DNA from: Meira nashicola
Lineage: Eukaryota; Basidiomycota; Exobasidiomycetes; Exobasidiales; Brachybasidiaceae
Assembly (NCBI GenBank): GCA_001600355.1
Contig: BCJU01000001.1
Coordinates: 3,307,178-3,371,177 of the forward strand
Reading direction: 5' to 3'
DNA length: 64,000 nucleotides
The position numbers were made by a program, and so were the translations under genes. Of this stretch, positions 1 to 10,862 are shown in pieces; positions within the stretch are counted from its first letter, which is position 1, and each line of letters starts with the position of its first letter. The notes below the pieces were generated by a model. That model did not search any database and had not been told where the DNA came from. It worked only from the letters and a program-made list of their open reading frames with translations.

Positions 1-3000
1 GTTTGTTTCTTCCTTGCCCACTTTTAGATCTGTATCCACAAAACGTGAATCATTTGATTTAAGGTTCTCCATTTCTTCTTCATTTTCTACATCTTGAAGA
101 CTATCAATTGCTGCCAAAGGGGCTGTTCTTGTTGATAAAATAGAATTGCTTGTGCCACTTTGCAAAGGTACGGCAACCCCATCTTGAACGACTGCTAGGG
201 CAATAGACGAAACAGGACTGTGATATACCGAAGGAGAACTACTAGAAGATGACTCTGCTTCACTAGAAGGGACTTTTTTGCTTGATGAAGATTTGCTCTC
301 TTGGCCTTCTTTACCAGCAATTGAATTATTAGAAATCGTTTGAATTCTTGAAGATGTTTCGACATCAGACTTTGTCGAGTTTGATGTTGCAGTAATATGA
401 CCGATTAGCATTACGGATGAAATGCTATTAGGATTGCTCAAACCTCTATCCCTGCCATTCACAGCTTGAGCTACTCCGGGAGAGTCATTCGGAATAAGAA
501 GCGGTACATCATTCGTGCTTTGAAGAGATGCGATTCCAGGAACAGAGTCAATCGAGACAATTCCATAATGTCCAAACGTATCATACGTAGCTTGATGGTC
601 TTGTGAGGTATTGCTCACACTTCCTGATCTGTTTCTATTATTGCTGGAATTCTTGGGGCCTTTACGCATAGTGGACAGCTGATTAAATGCATTTGCGCTT
701 GTTCCGTTATGTTGCATTACACTGCTTGGTCTTTCGTTCACTTCCAACATTGGTGATAATGTTGTTGAGCGATAGCCCATTGGCATCAATGGCTTGGCAG
801 CTGCGAAAGACTTTTGGGTCATTTGTGGAGGGATTGGTAAAATTTTCTCAGACTCTTCACTTTGCATTGCTGCTACAGGCGAATTAGGCGTTGAGGCATG
901 ATCGCTACTTGCATGTGCTGTATCGTTAGATGTGGCATATTGGAAATTTGGGCTTACCAATGCATCAACCTCATACATTCTTCCTCGAATGGGACCGTTT
1001 GACAATACACGACTTCGCTGGCGATACCTGGGCTGAAGACCTTGCTTATACTGTGATTCGTCATCGGTCAAACTGGTCCATAGAGTATCCTCGGATTGGT
1101 GTAATGAAGATCCGCTCCAAATCCTTGCATGTCGAGAAGTACTTTGATCATCTGCAAGAGTGAGCGTTGAAGAAGTAGTTCTTGGAGGTGACATTGAAAT
1201 GTCTAAAGCTCCAGCATGCCTACGATCCAAATTTGGTCTGATACGGAGCATAGCTGGACTACTCTTCCGTGTCTTTCTCTCGGTCAAGAAATTAAATTTC
1301 AATAGATTACGACTCAATTTTTCATCGTGTAATTGATTATTAACGTCCTCCATGCTAGATTCTTGTGGCGATCTTGGTTGGATGGCTGGCTGACTGCTGC
1401 TACCAGACGAACGTTTTGTGGAGGGAGAAACACGATTTGGATGTGTGGCACTGCTACGTACAGAAGATGCCAGACCTTGAGCCGCTAACTTCATCAAAGG
1501 ATCTTGTTGGTCCTCATGAACGAAAGAATTGCCCAATCCATCTTCCAGATCGCTACCATTACCCGCACTGTTCGGACGTCCTTGACCGGAACTTTCTCTC
1601 ATCAATTGTACGATTCTGGTCTTCAAGCTGAAATTGCTAGACTTTTTCACTAATGTACCAACCGCATTGCTAAGTTTGGATGCAAAATCTTCGCCTTCTC
1701 CTTCTTGTGCTTCTTCGTTTGCTTTCTTTTCTTCTGCCATAATTACATTTTCTGCTGGAGTATACGTAGGACTAATTGCATCTCTTGCGTAGTCAGTCGG
1801 AACTGCTTTTCGAGTTGAGAAAGATCTTTCAAGACTATTTCGTAAGCTCTTTTGCTGAGTAGGAAATATCTCACGAAATTTTGCTGCAGTGGCATCCGCT
1901 GCTGAAGCTCTTCGAGGCGTGGAACTTGATCTTCTGGGTCTTCGGTTCACATCTTCTGCATTCAAAGCTGTTAAGGTTGAAGCTGCTGCAGCAAGACGAA
2001 TTGACATTGGTGAAGATCCTAATCGATTTCTTCGATGTTCCTCATCGAATCTGTTGAAGCGCGTTAAATTTACTCTTTGACCGGTTATATAGACACCTTT
2101 TGGTGAAATTGTGAGACGCTGACAGAATAGGACGAATAATAATATCGAGACTGGATAGTATGAGCTGGAAAGCGAGGGAAAATAGAGTTAATAATATCCT
2201 CTAAAAGTATTCTTTTTTCCTATTATACTCACAAGGCCAAGATCGCAGACCAATTTGCAAAAGAGATGACAGTACCGCAAAGAGCTGTACAAAATGCTAT
2301 AAACCACCAAATGATGTAATTTGTCCAAATGTTGGCGGGCTCGGAAACGCAAAAGGTATGAGTTGTACTTCCATACGAAGAATCAATTCTGCCTGGAAGC
2401 ATCAAAATACCTTCTGTGTCTGGTTGAATGGCATATCTTTGTCTGTCTTGATCTTCTTCCGTGCTGGTAAAATCGTTTGTAGTTGCAAGTCTTGCTGCGA
2501 TCCAATCTTTTACCTGATCGGGCTGCGAAGGAAATGTATTTTGAAGCATATTAGCTTGATTTTGTCTACTACCAGTTGCAGTCACACTGGACGTTCGATT
2601 TCGTCTGGTCAATTTGTTGAGATTTAAGATAGAGAATGCATTCGACAAAGCACCAGGAATGATATCACCGTGCCCTTCCTTATTCCCGCTAATAGCACTA
2701 GTCTTATGCTTGTGTCCATTCCTCACATTATTGTCACGAGTAGACGAAGCTCGAAAAAAGAAGAAGAATGGCAAGATTACCAAAAAGATTAAGTTGGCCA
2801 AATGGAGGATACCGCTCCACCTACTAATGCGCAAATAACAAGCCACGCCGCTTAAGCGTAAACCACCTTTCCAAGCTGCGATCGTTGCGAAAGACATTCC
2901 GAGTTGTGCGAGAGCAAAAACAGAAAGCAGTAGGAAAAGCCACTGTGGAGCTTTTGGAAATACGATAAAGGCGTTGACGAAAATTGAAAGATTAATCATT

Positions 3001-3644
3001 GAAGTGGCAGTTGCACCAAGAGCAGCGATTGTATGCGGCCATGAACCACACTGAATATGATGATCACCATGAGTATATGCGATGTATAAAGCTATCAAAG
3101 CCAAAGCAGAAGCTCTTGCTAGGAAAGAACAAAGTTGTTTGAGGATAGAAAGAATTTTTACCCTATCGCTTTTGTTCCGATCGTCATTTTGCGTTCGTTC
3201 GTCTTTTTGCTTTTCATCACTTTGTGGTTTTTCAATAAAACTGGAAAAGATTAAATTTTTAGATTCATCTTTTCGAAGAGGGACTTGAGATTGAACGGAA
3301 TCTTTACTTTGATTAGAAGAAGATCTCAATCGATTGTCTTTTTCCATTGCTTTTTGACTTGGAAGAAAACATTCTATCGTTGATTGCAACGCAAAAGCGA
3401 CATCTATCGTCAATATTTCCCAAACTAGGCCACCGAGGAGTAATGGACCAAGAAAAGAGATCGAATAAGAAAGATTTAATGCTGTACCTTCACTTATATG
3501 TTCTCCCAATAAAATCACCACCACCGAGGCAGGTTGACTCCAAGGCACCGATACCATTGGCATTTTGTCATCAAATTGACCAGAAGCCAGCGAAAAGAGA
3601 GATGGAGAGGATGAAGTTGATGAGAGAGAAGACATTGTGATCAT
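1..3644 (-). CDS. multi-pass membrane protein with long Ser/Thr-rich tail, partial
   Basis: Function not recognised. Exon 1 runs 3644-2233 and exon 2 from 2164 through the left edge, with one intron at 2165-2232 (68 bp, GTGAGT donor, TTTCCAG acceptor, phase 2). I checked exon 2 codon by codon in blocks: it has no stop down to base 1, so the gene is truncated by the window. The first ~480 residues hold about seven hydrophobic segments with a charged Ser/Lys-rich loop after the second. After the splice a last hydrophobic stretch leads into a tail of about 700 residues rich in Ser, Thr, Asn and Arg, probably cytoplasmic. The layout is receptor-like or transporter-like, but no family motif is visible. 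The start could be the ATG at 3644 or the one three codons later. Confidence 0.75.
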
Positions 3645-4248
3645 GATCGATCTTATTGGTATAAAGCAAGGTCCTCTCCATAAAGAAGGTATTGCTAAAC
3701 GTAAGCATATCTTAGGATGTGGAGCTTCTTTTCCTCGTAATAATCAATAGTGATGCCAGTACGTCCTTTACACTTCATTTTACTTGTAGATCTTCAATTC
3801 GACTTATAGCGTGTGACATTGACAAACGCATGTTTGATGATTTCATTCGGGATCTTATAGTGCGGATCGATAGCGGCCCATTCCATCTTTTCACCCATTT
3901 CTTCTTCATTTTGATGCTTGCCGAGAGGGTCTGTGGTCAATCAAAACGCTAGTCTAGCAAGCTACCGATGTCTTTGAAAGGAAATGATAAGAAGTTAAAT
4001 GATCAGATTTGTGTTACAAGAAGACTATAGATTCATGGAAAATTACAAGAAGAAATCAAAGTATGCAGGCCCAAGCGGACGCAAGAGAAAAAAAAACGCA
4101 AAGCCTCTTTGTAAACTACTTAGTGCATTTAATCAAGGCGGGCGCTGCGCACAAAGCCCGCATTTTTTTCCTTCTCCGAGCCGTCGTCCATCACAATGCT
4201 CATCAATCTCACGTCATTAACATTAATTCTGAGCGATAGCCTTTTCGC
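3645..4248. other. intergenic, no gene seen
   Basis: This holds the promoter of the membrane-protein gene to the left and the 3' end of the ftr1 transcript to the right. The short open frames at 3999-4239 overlap each other in two frames and lack family features. Confidence 0.6.
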
Positions 4249-5633
4249 TTAGACACTTTTTTCGCTAGCACGTTCACCATTTTGTGATCCTTCTAAAACA
4301 ACATCTTTGTTTGTTGATTGCTCTTTGACCTTGCTAGTCTTTTCACGAAAATGGGAATAGACCAAGTAAGAAATAACAGCGAGCCAGTAAAAGATATAGC
4401 TCAAAATTGTACCAATGGTTGCCGTATTATTCCAACCGAACAAACTATTCAGGATGGCCCAACCACTTCCACCATTTGTTTTATCTTCTGGATTGCAACA
4501 GTCTAAATGCCAAACGAAATTGTTTGCGTCATAACTACCGGGTCCTGAACCACTTTCTGCAGCTGCGTCACCGACTAATTGCACGTAACGATAAAATTGC
4601 AGGTAATAAACCGAACGACTAAACATTCCCGCGGCAATGACCAATAAGAAGCAGGTTGAAAAGACCAAAAAGAATCGAATCTTGTTGAAACTTCCTGCTT
4701 TGAAAACGACGAAACCGCATAATAAACCACAGAATAATCCAATAATAGCAGGCAGAGGGATTGATGTTGCTGGAAGACCGAGTGAAACACCTCCGATAAA
4801 CACAACACCTTCTAAACCTTCACGAAGAGTGGTAATCAAAGGAATGACAAAGATGGCAGTTGCACCGCGAGCTTCACCGCTAAATGGACGTTTGATGGCA
4901 GACCATAAAGCTGCTACTCTACTTTGAGGTGCTTTTGTTGTGGTTTGTGGTACGCCTGTAGCATTGTCATTCAGAACATGTGTAGGTTGTTCATTGGCAG
5001 GTGTGATTGCATCGTTTGCCTCTTCTTCGTTTTGAGAACCGGATTGATCGGCTTTTGAATGAACATTTTCACCTTTTTCGACGTGTGAATCTTCATGGGT
5101 AGTGCTTATGTGTACTGCATTAGCCAAATCTCTACGTTCTTGTTGGTATCCGTCAAATGCTTTTGCCAACTTTTTGCGCCATTTACGTCTGCTACGATCA
5201 GCACGCAAGATTGCCAAAGACATAGGCGTGATGAGGACAACTGCGATCAAGTTGAAAATTCCTTCCCATAATTCTTCAGATCGGCCATACAAATCAGTTG
5301 TTTGGGTATAAAAGACAGCCAAGAATGCAGCACCTATCGCAAAAGCTATTAAAAGACCAATACCAGCTCCCATAAAGATCTGTTAAGAAGATTAAGTGTG
5401 TAAGCTTCACAATGGTCTTTGATTCTTAAATAGAATATAGTACTTACATATTTGCGTAACTTCTTTACCAACGCACGACCGTTTGGATCGCTATTCTTTA
5501 CGCCAACAACGTTTTCCAACGTTCCAGTCAAAATACCAATGACGAGAGATGCTTCCAAAGCTTCACGAAAAGCGATGAAAAAGATTGCCGGTGCAAAGAC
5601 CTTGTTGCCTGTTGGGGCTGACATATTGACCAA
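4249..5633 (-). CDS. ftr1: high-affinity iron permease Ftr1
   Basis: This is a plasma-membrane Fe3+ permease of the reductive uptake pathway, which normally works with a Fet3-type multicopper ferroxidase; none is present in the window. Exon 1 is 5633-5448 and exon 2 is 5379-4249, with a 68-bp intron at 5380-5447 in phase 0, giving 438 residues. Both iron-binding R-E-x-x-E motifs are present: REALE at residues 23-27 in the first membrane segment and REGLE at about 248-252. About seven membrane segments are seen. Residues ~125-235 form a long hydrophilic acidic loop before the second motif, longer than I would expect. A second in-frame ATG three codons downstream is an equally good start. Two WGATAA sites lie upstream (5900-5905 and 6216-6221), compatible with GATA-factor iron repression, which is inferred. 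Confidence 0.93.
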
Positions 5634-6478
5634 CGATTAAACCTTCAAGAGGATAAGATGGATGAAGGTGATAGCAAGATTGAAAAGTAAAAAGCCAAGA
5701 GTTGAAATACGAATTTAATTTTCCTTTTCCTTTTGGCTGTCAATCTGATATCAGCAAGGTCAAATTGCAGCAAAATTTGCTCAATTTTTCCTATCGTACC
5801 TGCATCCGCCAAGGGCTGAAGAAAGACGGAAGTGAAATACGGGCCGAGAGGAATTGGAAAGTATGTGTGTGTATTAAATGAAGTGCAGCTGATCGAAGAA
5901 GATAAGATGATTTGATCACATCCTACTGCTCATCAGACAAACAATAATAGCTCATATGTACACCACAGACGCAGTTTCAATAAAAGTCGTTAATATGTGA
6001 ATGGTGTTCCTCGTTCCTGCACCTGGTCAGTTTCTGTGTACACATCGCAAAAATCACGCATTCACCCTCATTTGTCATCTGTCAAGTGAAAACGCATGAT
6101 CTTCTTCCTACGGTTCATGCTTGTCAAAAAAAAATCAGGCCAACTTAAAAAATCCAACTTTCCCTGCATATCATCACTTTTTCCGGCGAATTTCAACAGT
6201 GCAAAAAAAGTAATCTGATAAATAAGAAACCGCATGCACCTGAACCAAAAAATAAGACGTTTTACTGCTCTAGTGCACGAAACACAAAACCCTCGCATAT
6301 GGCAATTGTTTATTATTTGCCTTGCATGGCGCCGGCGCCCTCTCTCCCTTTTTTGCGTGACTGAGTACAATAAGCTAAAGATTGAGCCACAAAAGCGTAC
6401 AGCTACATTATCAGATGAACGGGATGGGTGGATGGATGAATGCTATCTGCTCACGTGAATATTCTTAGATCCTAACCA
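5634..6478. promoter_or_regulatory. ftr1 upstream region with GATA-type sites
   Basis: This 845-bp region lies upstream of ftr1 and downstream of the secreted-protein gene. It contains AGATAA (5900-5905), TGATAA (6216-6221) and the palindrome CTGATATCAG near 5737. Siderophore and iron genes of smut fungi are repressed by the GATA factor Urbs1 through WGATAA sites; linking these sites to ftr1 is inference. A 12-bp GC palindrome lies at 6328-6339. The open frame at 6068-6370 has no gene-like features. Confidence 0.35.
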
Positions 6479-7066
6479 TCATTGCAATGGAGTACGTTTA
6501 TCGTTTGCGCAATTTACGATAACGCTATCGTTGATGAATTTACCCTTGATGTCTTCATCGGAAGAATGTTTTAAAGGTTGATCGAAAGGATCAGAAGTGA
6601 AACCTGCCCAAACGTAATCTTCAGCAGTTGAAAATTCAGGAAGTTGATTTGGATAAAAGCTAACGAAAGCCATATCTTGTTTTTCATTTTGACAAAAAAC
6701 TTTGAATTCTTGTGATCCTGATTTTACTGAAGTTTGACATGGACTTTTTAATACTTTTTTACCTTCTTTTGTTAAAGTAAAACCACAAGTTATATCCGAA
6801 CGAGGAGCATCGTATGGATTATAAAGAGAGATGTTGTATAAACTACGATTTGGACCAACGAGGTAAATGAATCTTGTATCTTTTTGTGGAGGTCGTTCAG
6901 GCTTGAAATCTTTGTCGAAATGCACTTCAGCTATTGTCCCTTTGGCAAAGATGGCCAAAGAGATCGACAAGCTGACGATCAGCAGAGTTTGGATACTTGT
7001 CATCAGTTTTGGAAATGGTTTGGAGATGGATGAATGGTAGTTCAGAAACAAAGAAAGAAATAACAT
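6479..7066 (-). CDS. small secreted four-cysteine protein, paralogue A
   Basis: Family not recognised. The best start is the ATG at 7003 (MTSIQTLL...), because it opens a signal peptide of about 25 residues; the upstream ATG at 7066 adds 21 residues. The mature part is about 150 residues with exactly four cysteines, in the contexts ITCG, SPCQ, FCQ and VNC, suggesting two disulfides. It shares with the next gene upstream the blocks DFKPE, (S/T)L-N-Y, ITCG, SPCQ-S, QEF, VWAGFTSDP and VNC--DKR in the same order, so the two are tandem duplicates. There is no intron. Candidate roles are a cell-surface or effector-type protein; nothing in the sequence decides this. Confidence 0.75.
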   Translation of the reverse strand: MLFLSLFLNYHSSISKPFPKLMTSIQTLLIVSLSISLAIFAKGTIAEVHFDKDFKPERPPQKDTRFIYLVGPNRSLYNISLYNPYDAPRSDITCGFTLTKEGKKVLKSPCQTSVKSGSQEFKVFCQNEKQDMAFVSFYPNQLPEFSTAEDYVWAGFTSDPFDQPLKHSSDEDIKGKFINDSVIVNCANDKRTPLQ

Positions 7067-7197
7067 TGTATTGATCCGAGTACAGAATATAGTATGAAGC
7101 TATTTTCGTTCACAAATACCCCTCTTTAGGGCTGAAGTGACATCCTCCGAAAGAACAACAACGCCCAAATCAAGAAAGGGACAGATTGTGCATTTGC

Positions 7198-7824
7198 CTA
7201 CTCTAAATCCTTTCTTTTATCCGAATAACAATTAACGATTAAGTTATCTTTCACCTCTTTTCCCAATATCTTTTCACCATTTAATGGTCTTTTCAATTTT
7301 GAATTTGGAGGATCGGATGTAAAACCTGCCCAAACGTGTTTGGAAGTAGAAGGAATAGTGAATGCAGGTACTTGATCTTTATTGAATTCGATCGAAGCAT
7401 ATTCTTCTTTAACGTATTTATTACATATAACCAAGAATTCTTGTTTTTCAACCTTTTCAACTGAAACTTGACAAGGACTTAAGAAATATCTTTGTCCATT
7501 ATTATTCTTATATCCACATGTTATTTCTGATCTTTGACCTTCGTAAGAATTACCTAAAGTGACATTATATCGACCTGGATGTTGACCTGCCAAAAATAAT
7601 AATCTATTAAATCCTTTTGCTGGTTCTTCAGGCTTGAAATCTTCTACGAGGTGAAGTTGAGCATTTGTTTTTGAACAAGAGAATGTCAAAAGCAAAAATG
7701 GTAAAAAGAGTGGGATGATGTTTCTCATGATGTCAGATCTTGGAAATATGGCTTTGCGCAGTGTTTGATTAATTTGTGACTTTGATTTAAGTTGATGGTT
7801 GTCATCATATTTATGTCTTACCAA
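7198..7824 (-). CDS. small secreted four-cysteine protein, paralogue B
   Basis: Tandem paralogue of the gene 131 bp downstream, in the same orientation. The start is uncertain. The ATG at 7824 gives 208 residues with a basic N-terminus before the hydrophobic stretch. The ATG at 7728 (MRNIIPLFL...) opens directly into a clean signal peptide ending near NAQ, and is preferred. The mature chain has the same four cysteines (ITCG, SPCQ, ICN, VNC) and the block VWAGFTSDP. Two TATATATA boxes (7876-7883 and 7973-7980) lie upstream; the nearer one would favour a transcript that includes the 7824 ATG. Function unknown. Confidence 0.72.
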   Translation of the reverse strand: MVRHKYDDNHQLKSKSQINQTLRKAIFPRSDIMRNIIPLFLPFLLLTFSCSKTNAQLHLVEDFKPEEPAKGFNRLLFLAGQHPGRYNVTLGNSYEGQRSEITCGYKNNNGQRYFLSPCQVSVEKVEKQEFLVICNKYVKEEYASIEFNKDQVPAFTIPSTSKHVWAGFTSDPPNSKLKRPLNGEKILGKEVKDNLIVNCYSDKRKDLE

Positions 7825-7875
7825 CGAAAAATGTACTCATGAAATACAATAGGAGCTGTCACGAAATTGATATGC

Positions 7876-7883
7876 TATATATA
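7876..7883 (-). promoter_or_regulatory. TATA box for secreted paralogue B
   Basis: TATATATA inside the 10-bp palindrome CTATATATAG, 52 bp upstream of the first ATG (7824) and about 150 bp upstream of the preferred ATG (7728). A second copy lies at 7973-7980. Confidence 0.45.
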
Positions 7884-8063
7884 GACATGATACCTTCTAT
7901 ATAATAAGGAGGCGATGGCATCATGTTTAGTGCCCCTAAAGACTTATATTGATTCTTTCCTTAAAAGAGCACTATATATAAGCCAATTGTGCAACGACAA
8001 ATCTCATTGGATATGGAACTAACAAAATAACAAGCGCAATAAAAGTGATTGTAAAGGAAGCGA

Positions 8064-10862
8064 CTAATAATTATGATGATGATGGTGCTGTTGATGTTGA
8101 TGATGATGATCAGAATGCTCTTCCATCAAAATACTACTTCTTCGACTTTCCATTCCGGTTAAAAACGTTCCAGAAGAAAAACGGAAAGGATTAAACTTTG
8201 CCGTTAATGGAGTTGGTGGAAAACCAGTAGGAGTTGTCATTTGTGATGCACTACTTCCAATAGAAAGACGAGATTGCATTACCGGTAATGCAACATCAAA
8301 TTGTGATAATCTCGACCTTCTAACAGCAAATGATTGCCAATTATTTCCCGTTAAACTTGTCCTTCGTAAATCTTCCATCGTTTCATTCGTTGGTGAAATT
8401 AACATGGAATCTTCTCCATTTCGAAGTGCATAAGATGTATGTGGTCTTTCATGATTAGAATGGAAACCAGCTTGAGCAATAGGTTCTGTATTTGATTCTC
8501 TTGCTAAAGGGGATTGAGTGGTACTGGGTGTAAAATCGCTTTGATGACGAGGAGTAAGAGCTGGCATTGGTGTTAATGTACTTCCCGCCATCGTTCTTGG
8601 TGACATACTAGGCAATCCATCCAAATTTGATTTTGCTAATGCAAGACGTTCTGGTCGCTTTTTCGTAGTCATTGTTGAAGTAGAACATGCGGATGTAGTA
8701 TGTGGTCGAACATGTGCATCTCCATGTGCTTGCTCAAAATGAATAGTTTCGTCATTTTCAGGCTCTGAACGTGCTTGATCTTGACCTGAAACATCAAATG
8801 CGAAATGATGACCCATAGCAGAAGATAAAACATTATCAGCAGAGAAAGATCGAGCTGAAGGCATTCCATGAAATTGTGTATCAAACGGTGATGAATTAGC
8901 ATAAATATTATGCTCAGCTGCTTGATGAGCTGCTTGTGCGATACGATCTTGCCAACTTGCAAACAATTCTACGCTTGCATCAGAAATATGAACGTCCGAT
9001 GTACATGCAGCAACGGCAGCAGCAGCAATAGGATCTTCTTCTACATGCGAAATAAAGGTTGGATAAGCGGTAGATGGCATAACACGTTGGTCTTCATGCT
9101 CTTGAATCGGATGAGGATCCAAAGAGGTAGAAGGAAAGAATGGCTTATGATGATAAGATTGCGCACCAGTTGGAACAGAAGACGATCTACGTCTTGTTGT
9201 CAAATTGAGATTGGGAGCATGATATCCATCATCCTTGTCAGCGTTGCCAAACGAGGGCCTAAATGTAGAATCGTAAAGATCTGCATCGGGCGCACTAAAT
9301 ATTGGCATCAAATTTGGAGCATCTTCTTCCGAATCAGCTTCATCACTTTCTTTCTGTTTGCCCTTGCCACCTCTCTTAGTGCGGATGGTCTTTTTTTCTG
9401 AATCCGCTCCTGTAACAGTCTTGTCAGAACCATCAGACTTACGACTTGAACGAACGGATGAACGTAACTTCCTTGATTTGGGAAGTGCTCGACGTGATGA
9501 GCCTTTACTTGGTCCAGCAACCTTTTCAACTTCCATATTAGCCTTGGACTTGTTTCTATTTGACCTTCTCCTGTTTGGTGTCTTGTTTATAAACCCTACA
9601 TTACCTTGACTTTTTAAGATAGAATTTGCGATGGCTTCGCATGTTCTCTCAATATCATCTGGTGTGTTCAAATTCCTCTTTGTTTTATCTTTCTTGACCG
9701 ATTCAGGTTTATAACGATAAGAAGGAAACATTTTCAAATGTTCTTCGTGCGTTTCTCTGCTCAAGTCTTCCCATGGTTTACGCTCTTCCGGTGAGAGACT
9801 TTTCCACATCATTCCAATAATTCTCGATTTATCTTGACTGCGATTAATTTGATATTCTTCTGGAATCAAATTATTCTTTGTCACATGTGTTCGATAAAGG
9901 ATAAAAGAATTTTGTGGTCTTTTAACGTATCCGGCTGGACGTTTACGTGCATGAGACTTTTCTTGGGCACTTTTAATCTTTTTTGGCGGTGTTGGAGGCT
10001 TTAGAACCGGCACTTGGATTTGATTCGGAAATGGAACGTTGATGGATGTTGAAAATACCTGATCGTTTGGCAAAGGCATATGCATTGGCATACCGCTAGC
10101 ATATTGACTTTCTTGTGACATTTGCCATCCATGATTTGCATCACGCATAGCAGGCTGTGATGAATGTCTAATCATCATATTTGAATCTGAATTTGGAATA
10201 GCGGCAGATGGTAAATTGAAGCCCGGAAGAGGATATGAGTTGCCCAAATTAGTTGAACCAATATGACTGTTAAGCGTTTGAAATTGAACAGGAGAAGATG
10301 GCAAATGAGAACTGAAAGATGCAGGAGACGTAGTTGTTGGAGAAGTGCCAAAACCAACGTAAGGGCTTGTTGCGGGTGAAGTAATTCCTTGAGATATCTC
10401 TGAAGGCGGTGCGATAAATCCGGATGATTGATCAACGTATCCAACTTGATCTTCAATCTGACTATCAGCCTCCAATCGTAAAGCAGCAAACGAATAAAGT
10501 TGTTGTGGAAATCCTGAAGGATCATTTGTTGTGTAATGAGAAATCCTTTGGCGGTCATCTCCCATTTCATCAAATCGATCAAATGGATCGTAGACGTATT
10601 CTTCTTGACCTTTTCCGGCTAAACGATCTCTTTCCCTTTGTTCGAAATGACGTTTGATCTCAGCTTGATCTTCTTCCCAAGTTCGAATTTGCTCTTGATC
10701 TTGTTCGTCTTGATGTTGATGATGAGAAACGATATCGATTGGAGAGGATGTAAAAGATCCTTTTTCCCTTTGATCTCTTTCCCTTTGTATGTTTTCCAAA
10801 GCCTTGCTTTGTTCAAAAGAAGGTGGTGGATGATTGTATGAAAAGTAAGATGAAGAAGTCAT
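8064..10862 (-). CDS. prf1: HMG-box transcription factor, Prf1-like
   Basis: This is an uninterrupted 932-residue frame. Residues ~310-385 form a MATA-type HMG box (RPQNSFILYR start, then KSRIIGMMWKSLSPEE and a WEDLSRE helix). Either side are long low-complexity regions rich in Ser, Pro, Thr and Gln; the N-terminus is Gln/Asp/Arg-rich, a basic Arg/Lys-rich stretch follows the box, and the C-terminus ends in a His run. In smut fungi a large protein of this build, Prf1, controls pheromone and mating genes by binding ACAAAGGGA, and its own promoter carries such sites. Exact copies of that element lie upstream of this gene, which supports a Prf1-like identity. Orthology is inferred; other HMG regulators of the Ste11/Rop1 class remain possible. 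Confidence 0.8.
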   Translation of the reverse strand: MTSSSYFSYNHPPPSFEQSKALENIQRERDQREKGSFTSSPIDIVSHHQHQDEQDQEQIRTWEEDQAEIKRHFEQRERDRLAGKGQEEYVYDPFDRFDEMGDDRQRISHYTTNDPSGFPQQLYSFAALRLEADSQIEDQVGYVDQSSGFIAPPSEISQGITSPATSPYVGFGTSPTTTSPASFSSHLPSSPVQFQTLNSHIGSTNLGNSYPLPGFNLPSAAIPNSDSNMMIRHSSQPAMRDANHGWQMSQESQYASGMPMHMPLPNDQVFSTSINVPFPNQIQVPVLKPPTPPKKIKSAQEKSHARKRPAGYVKRPQNSFILYRTHVTKNNLIPEEYQINRSQDKSRIIGMMWKSLSPEERKPWEDLSRETHEEHLKMFPSYRYKPESVKKDKTKRNLNTPDDIERTCEAIANSILKSQGNVGFINKTPNRRRSNRNKSKANMEVEKVAGPSKGSSRRALPKSRKLRSSVRSSRKSDGSDKTVTGADSEKKTIRTKRGGKGKQKESDEADSEEDAPNLMPIFSAPDADLYDSTFRPSFGNADKDDGYHAPNLNLTTRRRSSSVPTGAQSYHHKPFFPSTSLDPHPIQEHEDQRVMPSTAYPTFISHVEEDPIAAAAVAACTSDVHISDASVELFASWQDRIAQAAHQAAEHNIYANSSPFDTQFHGMPSARSFSADNVLSSAMGHHFAFDVSGQDQARSEPENDETIHFEQAHGDAHVRPHTTSACSTSTMTTKKRPERLALAKSNLDGLPSMSPRTMAGSTLTPMPALTPRHQSDFTPSTTQSPLARESNTEPIAQAGFHSNHERPHTSYALRNGEDSMLISPTNETMEDLRRTSLTGNNWQSFAVRRSRLSQFDVALPVMQSRLSIGSSASQMTTPTGFPPTPLTAKFNPFRFSSGTFLTGMESRRSSILMEEHSDHHHQHQQHHHHHNY

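Noticed and set aside
3999..4239. Two overlapping plus-strand frames of about 75 codons
   Set aside because: They occupy the same DNA in different frames, have biased Lys/Arg composition and lie in the ftr1 3' region.
8669..9609. Several long frames on both strands over the HMG-box gene
   Set aside because: They are shadows of the 932-residue coding frame in its low-complexity region.
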